DNA of 64,000 bases from Photobacterium lutimaris (GTDB lineage Bacteria > Pseudomonadota > Gammaproteobacteria > Enterobacterales > Vibrionaceae): NCBI RefSeq assembly GCF_003025555.1, contig NZ_PYMH01000018.1, forward strand, positions 28,589 to 92,588. Reading direction: 5' to 3'. Positions 17,079 through 26,631 of the stretch are shown here, in pieces (the stretch's first letter is position 1; each line of letters begins with the position of its first letter). Made by a program: the position numbers and the translations under genes. The notes below the pieces were generated by a model. It saw nothing but the letters and a program-made list of their open reading frames with translations. It did no database searches and was not told the DNA's origin.

Positions 17079-17474
17079 TTACTGCATACGCTCGAAGATC
17101 TTATCAAGCTTCTCTTTTAGCGTTGCAGCAGTAAACGGCTTCACGATATAGCCATTAACACCGGCTTGGGCAGCTTCGATGATCTGCTCTCGCTTGGCTT
17201 CCGCCGTGATCATCAGTACAGGCAGGTGCTTGAGTTCGGCATCGGCACGGATATGCTTAAGTAGGTCGATACCCTGCATGCCCGGCATGTTCCAGTCCGT
17301 CACGACAAAGTCAAAATCGCCCTTTTTCAGCATCGGTAGCGCAGTCAATCCATCATCCGCCTCCTGGGTATTGTTGAAGCCCAAGTCACGCAGCAAATTC
17401 TTTACGATTCGGCGCATTGTTGAGAAATCATCAACAATGAGGATTTTCATGTTTTTATTCAAAGTTGCCCCCAC
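17079..17474 (-). CDS. cheY: CheY, flagellar motor response regulator
   Basis: 131 aa single receiver domain that binds the switch protein FliM when phosphorylated. Acidic pair Asp15/Asp16 in IVDDFSTMRR, phospho-acceptor Asp60 in VVTDWNMPG, Thr in MITAEAK and Lys in YIVKPF are all present. The start taken is GTG at 17474, which gives an N-terminus of the length usual for CheY; an ATG at 17450 would give a very short N-terminus and remains possible. Confidence 0.95.
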   Translation of the reverse strand: MGATLNKNMKILIVDDFSTMRRIVKNLLRDLGFNNTQEADDGLTALPMLKKGDFDFVVTDWNMPGMQGIDLLKHIRADAELKHLPVLMITAEAKREQIIEAAQAGVNGYIVKPFTAATLKEKLDKIFERMQ

Positions 17475-17503
17475 TGAATTATCAGTGTTTTATAGTGTGT
17501 TTA

Positions 17504-18226
17504 TTACGAAGTCCACGCAGTCAACTTGGACCGCAAACGTTGCATCGCCTGACTGTGAATCTGGCAAACTCGGGATTCACTCACCCCGATAACCGCCCCT
17601 ATCTCTTTGAGGTTTAGCTCCTCGTCGTAGTACAGGGACAAAACTAATGCTTCTCTTTCAGGCAAGGTTTTAATCGCTTCGGCCAAGGATTGACGAAAAT
17701 TATCATCCACAACCCCCTGAAAGGGAAGATTTTCTTCAACCGATTCTTCATTTGCGACAGTGTCTTCCGCAACCCCAAGATCATCCATACCCACTAAACG
17801 ACCACAATTAACATCATTTAAGGCTTGGTGGTACTGTTCTAGCGTCATTTCGAGATATGCCGCAATTTCCTGATCGTTAGGATCCCGGCCGAGTGTGCCT
17901 TCAAGAACCGAAATGGCTTCAGAAATACGTCGGTTGTTTTTGTATACAGAGCGGGGAACCCAGTCCCCACGGCGGATATCATCCAGCATGGCCCCGCGAA
18001 TACGGATGCCGGCAAAGGTTTCGAAACTCGCGCCCTTGGCCGGATCGTAGTTTTGCTGTGCCTCAAGCAGGCCAATCATACCCGCCTGAATGAGATCTTC
18101 CAACATCACGCTGGGTGGCAAACGGCCCATTAGATGATGGGCGATACGCTTGACCAAAGACGAATAGCGCTCGATAAAAGCCTGTGGGCTCTGCTGGTAG
18201 CGCCCATAGGTTAATGCTTTATTCAC
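17504..18226 (-). CDS. fliA: FliA, sigma-28 factor for late flagellar genes
   Basis: 240 aa. Region 2 (about residues 15-85; LIQAGMIGLLEAQQNYDP, IRIRGAMLDDIRRGDW) and region 4 (about 175-235, ending in a helix-turn-helix LKEIGAVIGVSESRVCQIHSQA) are typical of flagellar sigma-28. It directs transcription of late genes; a matching TAAA-N15-GCCGTTAA promoter is seen before the flagellin gene at 44651-44677. The GTG start overlaps the end of flhG. Confidence 0.96.
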   Translation of the reverse strand: MNKALTYGRYQQSPQAFIERYSSLVKRIAHHLMGRLPPSVMLEDLIQAGMIGLLEAQQNYDPAKGASFETFAGIRIRGAMLDDIRRGDWVPRSVYKNNRRISEAISVLEGTLGRDPNDQEIAAYLEMTLEQYHQALNDVNCGRLVGMDDLGVAEDTVANEESVEENLPFQGVVDDNFRQSLAEAIKTLPEREALVLSLYYDEELNLKEIGAVIGVSESRVCQIHSQAMQRLRSKLTAWTS

Positions 18227-19109
18227 TGACCGGCTCCTCCCGTGGGTGTCGGGTATTCACCAACAACCGCTCCACGAAGAACTCCAAGTGACCGCCAGGG
18301 CTCTGCGGGACCGGCCACATGGCCGCTTTGTTGGCCAACGCCCCCAAAGCCAACGCAGCCGGGCTGCGCGGGAAAGCTTCCACCACCAGTTTCTGGCGTT
18401 TCACCGATTGGCGGACCCGATCATCAAGTGGAATACACGCCACCAGCTCAAGGTTGGCATCCAAAAAGCGCTCAGCCACACGGGTAAGCTTGATAAACAG
18501 CTCGCGTCCCTCGCGGTAGCTGCGCACCATGTTAGCCACAATTTTAAAGCGCTGAACATCATATTCACGGCTGAGGATCTTAATCATGGCATAGGCATCG
18601 GTGATCGACGTTGGCTCATCACAGACCACGACAACCACATCCTGAGCGGCGCGGGAAAAGCTCAGTACCATATCGGAAATGCCTGCGGCGGTATCGACCA
18701 GTAGCACGTCGATATCATCTTCAAGGGTACTGAACGCCCGGATCAGTCCCATGTGCTGGGCGGCAGTCAGCTCAGCCATATTCTGAGTGCCGGAAGACGC
18801 CGGAACAATCTTCACCCCGTATGGGCCTTCGACAATGATATCTTTCAGTTCGCACACCCCTGCCAGCACATGCGATAAGTTACGCACGGCACGCAGGCCA
18901 AGCATGACATCGACATTCGCCAACCCGAGGTCGGCATCGAGTACCATGACTCGCTTACCCTGGCGGGCCATTGAAATCGCCATGTTCAGGGTCACATTGG
19001 TTTTCCCTACCCCGCCTTTACCGCCTGTCACGGTAATCACTTTGGTTGAGGTTAGCTGGGTCATACGGCGTAAACCGCTAGCTTGATCGTACATGGCGTT
19101 CTCAGTCAT
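18219..19109 (-). CDS. flhG: FlhG (FleN), MinD-like regulator of flagellar number
   Basis: 296 aa MinD/ParA family ATPase that limits the number of polar flagella by opposing FlhF and the FlrA-type activator. The N-terminal motif DQASGLRR (residues 8-15) matches the DQAxxLR motif that stimulates the FlhF GTPase. The Walker A motif TGGKGGVGKTNVTLN is at about 28-42, and the DAD switch motif is in VLDADLGLANVDVML. A C-terminal amphipathic segment could bind membrane. It overlaps flhF by eight bases and fliA by eight. Confidence 0.96.
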   Translation of the reverse strand: MTENAMYDQASGLRRMTQLTSTKVITVTGGKGGVGKTNVTLNMAISMARQGKRVMVLDADLGLANVDVMLGLRAVRNLSHVLAGVCELKDIIVEGPYGVKIVPASSGTQNMAELTAAQHMGLIRAFSTLEDDIDVLLVDTAAGISDMVLSFSRAAQDVVVVVCDEPTSITDAYAMIKILSREYDVQRFKIVANMVRSYREGRELFIKLTRVAERFLDANLELVACIPLDDRVRQSVKRQKLVVEAFPRSPAALALGALANKAAMWPVPQSPGGHLEFFVERLLVNTRHPREEPVSE

Positions 19110-20817
19110 AAAAGTCTGCCCCCTGGTTCTCAGCGCTTTCGCTACTCCAGAAGTGGGTTTGCTGGCTTAACTCTTGTTCAAGTAATTCGTTTGCCCGAGC
19201 AACCAGATAGTTCCCCGTGGCGACCTTAATGTCTTCCGGTACCCGTTGCCCGTCAGCAAGATAGGCAATCGGCAGTGCGTGTTGTATCGATACGCTGATC
19301 ACCTCACCCAAGCTCAACGATTCGTCCAGCTTGGTCAGTACGCAGCCCGATAGCGGGATACGCCGGAAGTGCTCAACGGTTTCATGCAGCACCCGGCGCT
19401 GCGCTGTCGAAGGCAGCACCAAATAACTGCGGATCTGCGATCCACTGTTTTGCATCAAGGTGTCGAGCTGCTCCGATAGCCTGATATCACGCTGTCCCAT
19501 TCCTGCGGTATCAAGCAGAACCAGGCGACGATGACGTAGCTGATGTAATATATCGGCCAATTCCTCGGCATCTTTAGCGACTCTTACCGGACAGCCCATA
19601 ATTCGTCCGTAAGTGGCCAGCTGTTCATGGGCACCGATACGAAATGTATCCGTCGTCACCATGGCGATTTGATCGGGGCCGAACTCCATTGCTGCCCGGG
19701 CAGCCAGCTTGGCAATCGTGGTGGTTTTACCCACGCCGGTTGGCCCAAGCAGCGCGACAACGCCTCCGTTTTCCAAGATGCTGTCTTTGGTGGTAATAAT
19801 CTGATCAGAAAGCAGGTTAAGCAGTGATGGCCATGCTTCGTTCGCGGGTACATCTTCAGGGATGTAGCACGCCAGCTGGTCTGAAAGCTCTTGCGACAAC
19901 CCCATTTTTTCCAGCCGTTTGATCATCATCGCCCGCATCGGCTCGCGACGTTCCATTTCCTGCCACATCAGGCCAGAAACTTGGTGCTCGAGCAAGCGGC
20001 GGATCGAGGCCATTTCATTGCGCATCGCATCGATTTCACCGGCGCTGTGGTTGTGTGCTTTGGGATCATAGCGACTAGGATCCAAACGGTTTTTCGGCTG
20101 CTGCGATGAACCAAAACGTGATTCTGATTGCGCTGAATCGAAACGGCTTTCTGCCTGGCGATGACCTGTCGAACTGCGCCCTGCTGAACGGGAGACGTCC
20201 AAAGGCTCAGCCTTGGGTACCGCCGGACGACGGTAATCACCGATATCAAGCTGATGTCGATTTTGTTGACGACCTGCTTGCTGCTGGCCTGACTGTCGAC
20301 TGGTTTGGTAACGGGCGGCAGGGTCGTTGAAATACGACTCCGACTGACGACGCTGCGGCTCTTGTGCTCTGCCGCCGCCAGCCGCATAGCTGCGCTCACC
20401 GTATGAAGCGCTGGCAGGATGCTGGGGCTCATCACCATAATGCTTAGACTGACGCTGCAACAGGGCTGACAACGAATCGGCTTCATGACCTTGGCCGTTG
20501 CCCTGCTCGGCATCACCAGACTGGCCGGTGAAATTGTGTAGCACTTTGGCAAACCGGCTAGCTGGCGACTGGATCTGGACTTTATCATCAGCCAGCTGAC
20601 GCTTGGCGCTATCGAGTCGTTCGGCGAGATCTTCGCGTGTTTTGCTGGCAGCCGCCGACAGTTGGCCGCGAGGATCCTCACTGTCCAGTGCTGCAACAAT
20701 TTCCACCCCACCGGTGACCTTTTTATTCGACATGATAACCGCATCCGCACCCAACTCTTCCTTCACTTGGGTGAGCGCAGCACGCATATCTTTGGCAAAA
20801 AAACGTTTTATTTTCAA
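19102..20817 (-). CDS. flhF: FlhF, SRP-type GTPase for polar flagellum placement
   Basis: 571 aa. FlhF marks the cell pole where the flagellum is built and promotes MS-ring assembly. The N-terminal region (1-60; MKIKRFFAKDMRAAL) is conserved; the middle (about 75-265) is a long Gln/Ser/Arg-rich disordered B domain, longer than in many relatives. The C-terminal SRP GTPase (about 360-555) has the P loop LLGPTGVGKTTTIAKLAAR and LLDTAGMGQRD. Its start codon is TTG at 20817; no in-frame ATG is close. Eighty bases downstream of flhA. Confidence 0.94.
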   Translation of the reverse strand: MKIKRFFAKDMRAALTQVKEELGADAVIMSNKKVTGGVEIVAALDSEDPRGQLSAAASKTREDLAERLDSAKRQLADDKVQIQSPASRFAKVLHNFTGQSGDAEQGNGQGHEADSLSALLQRQSKHYGDEPQHPASASYGERSYAAGGGRAQEPQRRQSESYFNDPAARYQTSRQSGQQQAGRQQNRHQLDIGDYRRPAVPKAEPLDVSRSAGRSSTGHRQAESRFDSAQSESRFGSSQQPKNRLDPSRYDPKAHNHSAGEIDAMRNEMASIRRLLEHQVSGLMWQEMERREPMRAMMIKRLEKMGLSQELSDQLACYIPEDVPANEAWPSLLNLLSDQIITTKDSILENGGVVALLGPTGVGKTTTIAKLAARAAMEFGPDQIAMVTTDTFRIGAHEQLATYGRIMGCPVRVAKDAEELADILHQLRHRRLVLLDTAGMGQRDIRLSEQLDTLMQNSGSQIRSYLVLPSTAQRRVLHETVEHFRRIPLSGCVLTKLDESLSLGEVISVSIQHALPIAYLADGQRVPEDIKVATGNYLVARANELLEQELSQQTHFWSSESAENQGADFYD

Positions 20818-20898
20818 TGTAACATTCCCGTTATATCAGGCCATGGGGTGATGGTCGCCTCGTGGCTACCTCCCCCATCGTCATCGCCATTGCCGCCA

Positions 20899-22998
20899 TT
20901 AAGAATTCCCTACTGCATTGACAATACGGATCTGTTTCTCGTCAGGCACTTCCTGATAAGACAACACACGTAATGAAGGGATTGTATTTTTTACAAACTT
21001 CGCGAGTGTCAGCCTCAGCACACCCGATGTCAGCAATACGGCAGGTTCGCCTTTCAATTCTTGCTGCTGGGTCGCATCAACCAGTGAACGCTGCAGGCGT
21101 TCAGCCAGGCCAGGCTCAATACCGGTTGACTCACCGCCGGAAGACTGCATAGTTTGATGCAAGATTTGCTCCAACTCTGGAACAAGAGTGATAACAGGTA
21201 ATTCTGGCTCTATGCCATTGATTTCTTGGCAAATCAGTCGTTTCAAACTAACACGGACCGCCGCCGTCAATATGTCAGGATCTTGACTCTTGCTGGAGTA
21301 TTCAGCCAGCGTCTGCACGATTGTTCGGATATCCCTAATAGGAATGGCCTCGTTAAGGAGATTCTGCAGCACTTTAACGATAACACCCAAGCTAAGCTGA
21401 TCCGGTACCAACCCTTCCACCAAGCGTGGTGCAGCCTTGGCCAGCAAGTCGAGCAAGTTCTGGACTTCTTCATAGCCAATCAGCTGGGCAGCACGGTTAG
21501 TCAGGATTTGACTGAGGTGAGTCGCCAGTACCGTCGAGGAGTCAACAACGGTGTAGCCAAGGGCTTGGGCATGTTCGCGTTGGGAGTCGTTGATCCATAC
21601 TGCTTCAAGGCCAAAGGCCGGATCCACCGTGCGCTCGCCATCCACATTGCCAAAGACTTGGCCCGGGTTTATCGCCAACTCACGATTAGGATGGATGTTA
21701 GCTTCACCACAGGCAACCCCCATCAAGCTGATACGGTAGGTGTTCGGCGGTAGCTCAAGGTTATCGCGGATATGAACAGCAGGGATCAAGAAACCAAAGT
21801 CCTGCGACAGTTTCTTCCTCACGCCTTTGACTCGTTCCAGCAACTCTCCCCCTTGATCTTTATCGACCATAGGAATGAGGCGGTAACCCACTTCAAGGCC
21901 AATGACATCAATCGGTTTGACATCATCCCAAGACAACTCTTTTGGCAATTGCGGAGCCACCACATCGGTTGAGGCTTGCTGCTCTTTGATTTCAGCCGCT
22001 TCACGCTGTGACTTGATGCGCCAATAAGCCACCCCGCCAATAAGCAAGGCCAGTAACAAGAAGGGGATATGTGGCATACCCGGTACGATACCCATCACAA
22101 ACAGGATCCCACCGGTGATGATCAACGCCTGCGGGTTGTTGAACATCTGGAAAATCATCTGTTGGCCCATGTCTTCGTCAGTATTTTGACGCGTCACCAT
22201 CATGGCGGCACCAATGGACAACAGCAACGATGGAATTTGGGCGACCAAGCCGTCACCGATAGTCAGCAAACTGTAGATTTCAATTGCGTCACCAAAGCCA
22301 AGGCCATGTTGGCTCATACCGATGACGAGGCCGCCGACAATATTGATACACAGGATAAGGATACCGGCAATCGCATCCCCCTTCACAAACTTGGAGGCAC
22401 CATCCATCGAGCCGTAGAAGTCCGCTTCTTTGGTGACTTCAGAACGGCGGGTACGGGCCTGATCCTGGTCAATCAAACCGGCATTCAGATCTGCATCAAT
22501 CGCCATCTGCTTACCCGGCAAAGCATCCAAGGTAAAACGAGCACTCACCTCGGAAATACGGCCGGCACCTTTGGTGACTACCATGAAGTTGATAATCATC
22601 AAGATCAGGAAAACCACCAAACCAACCGCATAGTTACCACCAATCACCACCGAACCGAAGGCATCGATAACCTGACCGGCAGCATCCGGCCCGTCGTGAC
22701 CATACAGCAAGACGACTCGGGTAGAAGCAACGTTCAGCGCCAAACGCAGCAAGGTCGCTATCAGCAATACTGTCGGGAAGGCCGCAAAATCAAGGGGACG
22801 GCGAGTATAAATTGTGACCAGCAGTACCACGAGGGCAAGCGCGATATTAAAGGAAAAAGCCATATCCAACAGCAATGGCGGCATGGGCAATATAATCATT
22901 GCCAAGGTTGCCAGTACCAAAACAGGCGCACCTATCGCCGGCATCGACTGTAAACGAGCAGGATTAAACTTATCGGTAAAAGGTAAAGATAGCTTCAT
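20899..22998 (-). CDS. flhA: FlhA, flagellar type III export gate
   Basis: 699 aa, standard length. Eight membrane helices in the N-terminal half surround the conserved FHIPEP region (RISEVSARFTLDALPGKQMAID, about residues 150-170); the C-terminal half is the cytoplasmic nonameric ring domain that docks export substrates and chaperones. It energises export of rod, hook and filament proteins with FlhB, FliPQR and the FliHIJ ATPase. A sigma-54 promoter motif lies upstream at 23171-23187, making this the head of the flhA-flhF-flhG-fliA-che operon. Confidence 0.97.
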   Translation of the reverse strand: MKLSLPFTDKFNPARLQSMPAIGAPVLVLATLAMIILPMPPLLLDMAFSFNIALALVVLLVTIYTRRPLDFAAFPTVLLIATLLRLALNVASTRVVLLYGHDGPDAAGQVIDAFGSVVIGGNYAVGLVVFLILMIINFMVVTKGAGRISEVSARFTLDALPGKQMAIDADLNAGLIDQDQARTRRSEVTKEADFYGSMDGASKFVKGDAIAGILILCINIVGGLVIGMSQHGLGFGDAIEIYSLLTIGDGLVAQIPSLLLSIGAAMMVTRQNTDEDMGQQMIFQMFNNPQALIITGGILFVMGIVPGMPHIPFLLLALLIGGVAYWRIKSQREAAEIKEQQASTDVVAPQLPKELSWDDVKPIDVIGLEVGYRLIPMVDKDQGGELLERVKGVRKKLSQDFGFLIPAVHIRDNLELPPNTYRISLMGVACGEANIHPNRELAINPGQVFGNVDGERTVDPAFGLEAVWINDSQREHAQALGYTVVDSSTVLATHLSQILTNRAAQLIGYEEVQNLLDLLAKAAPRLVEGLVPDQLSLGVIVKVLQNLLNEAIPIRDIRTIVQTLAEYSSKSQDPDILTAAVRVSLKRLICQEINGIEPELPVITLVPELEQILHQTMQSSGGESTGIEPGLAERLQRSLVDATQQQELKGEPAVLLTSGVLRLTLAKFVKNTIPSLRVLSYQEVPDEKQIRIVNAVGNS

Positions 22999-23170
22999 GC
23001 AATGTCTTTAATGGTTCTGTTCCCGCTAAACCAAGACACCTTCAATATACCGGTAGTCACTGCGACGACACTGTATCGTGTGGGATCTGCGAGGGGTGTT
23101 ATAAGAAGTATGGTATTTGTTATTGTACCGCTTTCGCCGGAAAACAAAAAGCAACCGACTGCAACTTAAC

Positions 23171-23187
23171 AGCAATTATCACGCCAC
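23171..23187 (-). promoter_or_regulatory. Sigma-54 promoter of the flhA operon
   Basis: GTGGCGTGATAATTGCT on the minus strand has GG at -24 and GC at -12 with the invariant 10-bp spacing and a TTGCT -12 block. The predicted transcription start near 23160 leaves a leader of about 160 nt before flhA. Confidence 0.75.
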
Positions 23188-23235
23188 TATTTTTGCCATA
23201 TTTTTGACGCTCTTGGTGGGATACTACGCGGGCAG

Positions 23236-23257
23236 AGAGGCCCAAACGCTGGCCTCT
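23236..23257 (-). terminator. Hairpin after flhB
   Basis: AGAGGCC, eight-base loop, GGCCTCT forms a perfect stem just past the flhB stop codon at 23269. No T run follows on the minus strand, so termination is uncertain, but its position between flhB and the flhA promoter is apt. Confidence 0.45.
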
Positions 23258-23268
23258 AGCCTCGCAGA

Positions 23269-24399
23269 CTAGTGGCGCAACTCGTTGGGGATATCCGACA
23301 CTTCCTTAGACAAAGAAGGTTTGCGCCCACGGCCTTTCTGGTACTGCTTAAGCTGGTAAATATACGCTAGCACTTGCGCCACGGCAGCAAATAGCCCATC
23401 GGGGATCTGCTGCTCGAGCTCGGTCGTGTGGTACAGAGCCCTTGCCAGTGGCGGCGCAGGCACAATTTCTATCTGATGTTCGTTGGCAATTTCACGGATT
23501 TTCAGTGCCAGAAAGTCTGTCCCTTTGGCGATAACCACCGGTGCCGAGTCAATCTTGGCGTCATAGCGCAGAGCGACCGAGAAGTGTTCCGGGTTGGTAA
23601 TGACAACATCGGCCTGCGGGACATCCGCCATCATTCTCCGCTGTGCCATTTCACGCTGAAGCATACGAATACGCCCCTTCACTTCCGGCTTACCTTCCGA
23701 GTCCTTGAACTCGTCCTTCACTTCCTGCTTGGTCATCTTGAGCTGTTCATTGTGCTGCCAGATCTGGTACGGAATATCGATGGCTACCACAACCAGCAGA
23801 GAACAACTGATCAAAAAAATGAAATTGAGTAAAATATCCAATGCGTGAGCGATATTTTTCGGATACACCTCACGGCTGAGTTGGTAGAAATCGGTCAGGT
23901 TCGCCTTGAGCAGGAAGAAGGCAACCCCTATCACTAACAGAACCTTGAGGATCGACTTTATCAACTCAACCAAGCTCTGCTTGCCCATCATCCGCTTGAG
24001 GCCGCTGATCGGGTTCATTTTGGACAACTTCGGGGCAGCGGCTTGTGATGAAAAACTGATCCCACCGAGACCCGTAGCCCCAATAAACGCCGCGACATAG
24101 ACAAACAACAGGAAGGTAAATAACGGAAACAGCACGTTACCGAGCGCCGACACAATCAAGCCAAACAGCTGTGAGAGATCGAATATTTCCTCTCGGGTTA
24201 GGCTGAACAGTCTTGTCATGACCTCGCCGATCCCCCGGCCGATCGCCTCACCAAACCACATCATACCGACGGCACCAGCCACCAGTACCGCAATCGATGC
24301 GAGCTCCCTCGACCGGGGAACCTGTCCTTTCTCGCGGGCCTGATCCCGCCTTCGGGGCGTGGCCTCTTCGGTTCTTTCTTGTCCGTCAGACTCTGCCAT
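23269..24399 (-). CDS. flhB: FlhB, export-gate switch protein
   Basis: 376 aa. The ATG at 24399 overlaps the fliR stop (TAATG), which fixes the start. Four membrane helices (about 35-210) are followed by a cytoplasmic domain that autocleaves and switches export from rod/hook to filament proteins. The cleavage loop reads NPEH (residues 269-272) rather than the canonical NPTH; Asn and Pro, between which cleavage occurs, are kept. It is the last gene of the fliK-flhB run. Confidence 0.95.
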   Translation of the reverse strand: MAESDGQERTEEATPRRRDQAREKGQVPRSRELASIAVLVAGAVGMMWFGEAIGRGIGEVMTRLFSLTREEIFDLSQLFGLIVSALGNVLFPLFTFLLFVYVAAFIGATGLGGISFSSQAAAPKLSKMNPISGLKRMMGKQSLVELIKSILKVLLVIGVAFFLLKANLTDFYQLSREVYPKNIAHALDILLNFIFLISCSLLVVVAIDIPYQIWQHNEQLKMTKQEVKDEFKDSEGKPEVKGRIRMLQREMAQRRMMADVPQADVVITNPEHFSVALRYDAKIDSAPVVIAKGTDFLALKIREIANEHQIEIVPAPPLARALYHTTELEQQIPDGLFAAVAQVLAYIYQLKQYQKGRGRKPSLSKEVSDIPNELRH

Positions 24400-25181
24400 T
24401 AGCAATCCAACCGAATTAAACTACACACTTGCTCGACACCAACCTGCCAGATCGCTTCATAGTGCGGCAAAATACCTGCAATCAAAAACCAGCTGATCAC
24501 AAAGCCCAGCAACAGGGCAAAAGAAAAGCCGAGAGCAAAAATATTCAACTGGGGGGCTGCCCGAGTCATCACACCAAACGACATATTGACCACCAGCAAG
24601 GCCACTACGCCGGCAATGGCGATGCTTAGCGCAAACTTGAACATATGACCAAACCACTGCGCCATCTGATAGTAATCCGCAGCATCGAGCATCGACTCAC
24701 CCACAGGCAGCGTATGGAAACTCATCGCCACCAGCTTGAGCATCATTAAATGGCCATCAGTAGCCAGGAAAATCATCACCACCAGAAACATATAGAACTG
24801 GCCCAGTACCGGGGTATTTTGCCCGTTGGACGGGTCTACCATAGAGGCAAAGCCCAAGCTCGACTGCATACCGAGGATCTGCCCCAGCAGTATAAAAGTC
24901 TGGGTGACAAAGGTCGTCACCATCCCCATCGCCACGCCGATGACCACCTGCTGGCCGGTGGTAATGAAGCCCTGCAACGACATCAAGGGAATATCGACCG
25001 GGGCAACCGGCAAGACAGGCAACAACGCAAAGGTAAACAACAATGAGACATAGAGACGAATCTTAGGCGCGACATAGCGGGCACCAAAGAACGTCATCAC
25101 CATCAGCATTGATGAGATCCGGGTCAGCGGCCAGAAAATCGTTGCCAGCCACTCCAATAGCAAGGGTGCAGGATAATTCAT
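24399..25181 (-). CDS. fliR: FliR, flagellar export gate subunit
   Basis: 260 aa with about six hydrophobic segments. FliR is one of the core FliPQR channel components at the base of the flagellum. The segment GMQSSLGFASMVDPSNGQNTP (key residues GFAxMxDP near 110-120) is the family signature. It follows fliQ after two bases and its stop overlaps the flhB start. Confidence 0.95.
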   Translation of the reverse strand: MNYPAPLLLEWLATIFWPLTRISSMLMVMTFFGARYVAPKIRLYVSLLFTFALLPVLPVAPVDIPLMSLQGFITTGQQVVIGVAMGMVTTFVTQTFILLGQILGMQSSLGFASMVDPSNGQNTPVLGQFYMFLVVMIFLATDGHLMMLKLVAMSFHTLPVGESMLDAADYYQMAQWFGHMFKFALSIAIAGVVALLVVNMSFGVMTRAAPQLNIFALGFSFALLLGFVISWFLIAGILPHYEAIWQVGVEQVCSLIRLDC

Positions 25182-25183
25182 CG

Positions 25184-25453
25184 TCAGTGCAGCAGTTGCG
25201 GGATGTAGTCAATCATCTGATGGAAATAGTCCATCAGCATCTGGGTCATCATATGGCCGAAGAACATCAGGGCCAGCAAGGTCACGATCAACCTCGGCAA
25301 AAAGCTCAGGGTCTGTTCGTTAATCGAGGTTGCCGCCTGGAAGACAGCCACCACCAAACCTGTCAGCAAGCCCGGCACCACAATGGCACAGACCATGAGC
25401 AGTACCATGTAGAGTGCATCTTGGAAGATTTCGACAAAAAACTCCGGCGTCAC
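25184..25453 (-). CDS. fliQ: FliQ, flagellar export gate subunit
   Basis: 89 aa with two membrane helices, the normal size. It forms the FliP5Q4R1 export channel. The motif GLVVAVFQAATSINEQTLSF in the loop between helices is typical. The start is GTG at 25453 and overlaps the end of fliP. Confidence 0.96.
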   Translation of the reverse strand: MTPEFFVEIFQDALYMVLLMVCAIVVPGLLTGLVVAVFQAATSINEQTLSFLPRLIVTLLALMFFGHMMTQMLMDYFHQMIDYIPQLLH

Positions 25454-26307
25454 GTCCCAAAACTCCCCGCCAAGGTTGATAAAATCAGGTTCCAGCCATC
25501 CACCAGCACAAACAACATCAGCTTAAACGGCAAGGAAACGATCATCGGCGAAAGCATCATCATACCCATGGCCATCAGGACCGACGCCACCACCAAATCA
25601 ATGATCAAAAAGGGCAAGAACAGCATAAAGCCGATCTGGAACGCCGTTTTCAGCTCTGACGTCACAAAAGCCGGGATCAGTACCGTCATCGGTACCTCTT
25701 GCGGATCGGTGGCGTTCGAGCCCGACATTTCGACAAAGGTTTCCAAATCTTTAACCCGAGTCTGGTTGAGCATAAACTGACGCAGCGGATCTTGGGCGGC
25801 TTCCAGCGCCTGGGCAGCACTCATCTGTTCGTTGATGTAGGGCTGAACGGCAGCGGTATTGATCTTGTCGAGTACCGGCGACATCACGAAAAAGGTCATG
25901 AACATGGCAATACCAATAATCACCTGGTTCGATGGCGTCTGTTGTAAACCCATCGCCTGACGCAATATCGAGATGACCACCACAATTCGGGTGAAGGAGG
26001 TCATCAGGATCACGATAGCCGGCAAGAACCCCAATGCGGTCATCAAGGCAAGGATCTGCAGGGTAATCGAATAATCCTCGCTGCCATCCGGGTTGACGGT
26101 CACCGAGAAGGCCGGTATACCACTGCCACCGCTTCGGGTCAGTGCCATCGCGGTTGAACCGGCTTCGTTTTGCATCTCGCTCAATGTCGCGCCCGGCTGC
26201 GCAGCGGTGCCACCAACCAAGTCCGCAGCCGTTTCTGCCGCGGCAGGAAACACCAACAAAAGCGAAAAAACCGCCAGTACGGCGGCAATGAAATTAGTTC
26301 TTCTCAT
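25450..26307 (-). CDS. fliP: FliP, flagellar export gate subunit
   Basis: 285 aa. A cleavable signal peptide (about 1-24, ending AAA) is followed by a periplasmic segment and four membrane helices. Signature stretches include MTSFTRIVVVISILRQAMGLQ and the FMLFLPFLIIDLVVASVLM region. FliP starts assembly of the export channel. The start overlaps fliO by 14 bases. Confidence 0.96.
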   Translation of the reverse strand: MRRTNFIAAVLAVFSLLLVFPAAAETAADLVGGTAAQPGATLSEMQNEAGSTAMALTRSGGSGIPAFSVTVNPDGSEDYSITLQILALMTALGFLPAIVILMTSFTRIVVVISILRQAMGLQQTPSNQVIIGIAMFMTFFVMSPVLDKINTAAVQPYINEQMSAAQALEAAQDPLRQFMLNQTRVKDLETFVEMSGSNATDPQEVPMTVLIPAFVTSELKTAFQIGFMLFLPFLIIDLVVASVLMAMGMMMLSPMIVSLPFKLMLFVLVDGWNLILSTLAGSFGT

Positions 26308-26629
26308 TTTTTCTCAACAGCTTTCCCAGCTGGCTGGCAAATTCCCCGCCATCCTGACCTTGATCAGAGGCAATCGGGTTATCAAGTTTTCCGAGCAGCG
26401 ATATATTATGTTGGGTCACCCCGACCAGCATCTGCTCTTCACCGACCTGCAACAAAACGATACGTTCGCGCTGGCCAACCGGCAGTTGGCGCAAGATACG
26501 AATAGCGCTATCACCGCCTTGCAAGCCGGGTAGCTTCATCCTTTTGATGAGCCAAGCAAGCAAAACGATGACCGCCAGAACCAACAACAACGAGGCGAGC
26601 GTGGTCGCCAAATTCAATTCAGGCGCCAT
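26294..26629 (-). CDS. fliO: FliO, FliP assembly factor
   Basis: 111 aa with one membrane helix (about residues 8-28) followed by a basic stretch (KRMKL) and a small cytoplasmic domain with GQRERIVLLQVGEEQMLVGV, the FliO family pattern. FliO stabilises FliP complexes during export-gate assembly. Position between fliN and fliP confirms it. Confidence 0.92.
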   Translation of the reverse strand: MAPELNLATTLASLLLVLAVIVLLAWLIKRMKLPGLQGGDSAIRILRQLPVGQRERIVLLQVGEEQMLVGVTQHNISLLGKLDNPIASDQGQDGGEFASQLGKLLRKNEKN

Positions 26630-26631
26630 AA

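Noticed and set aside
22069..22953. 294-aa plus-strand open frame
   Set aside because: It is antisense to the FlhA coding sequence, has His/Gln-rich content typical of a mirrored frame and no recognisable motif.
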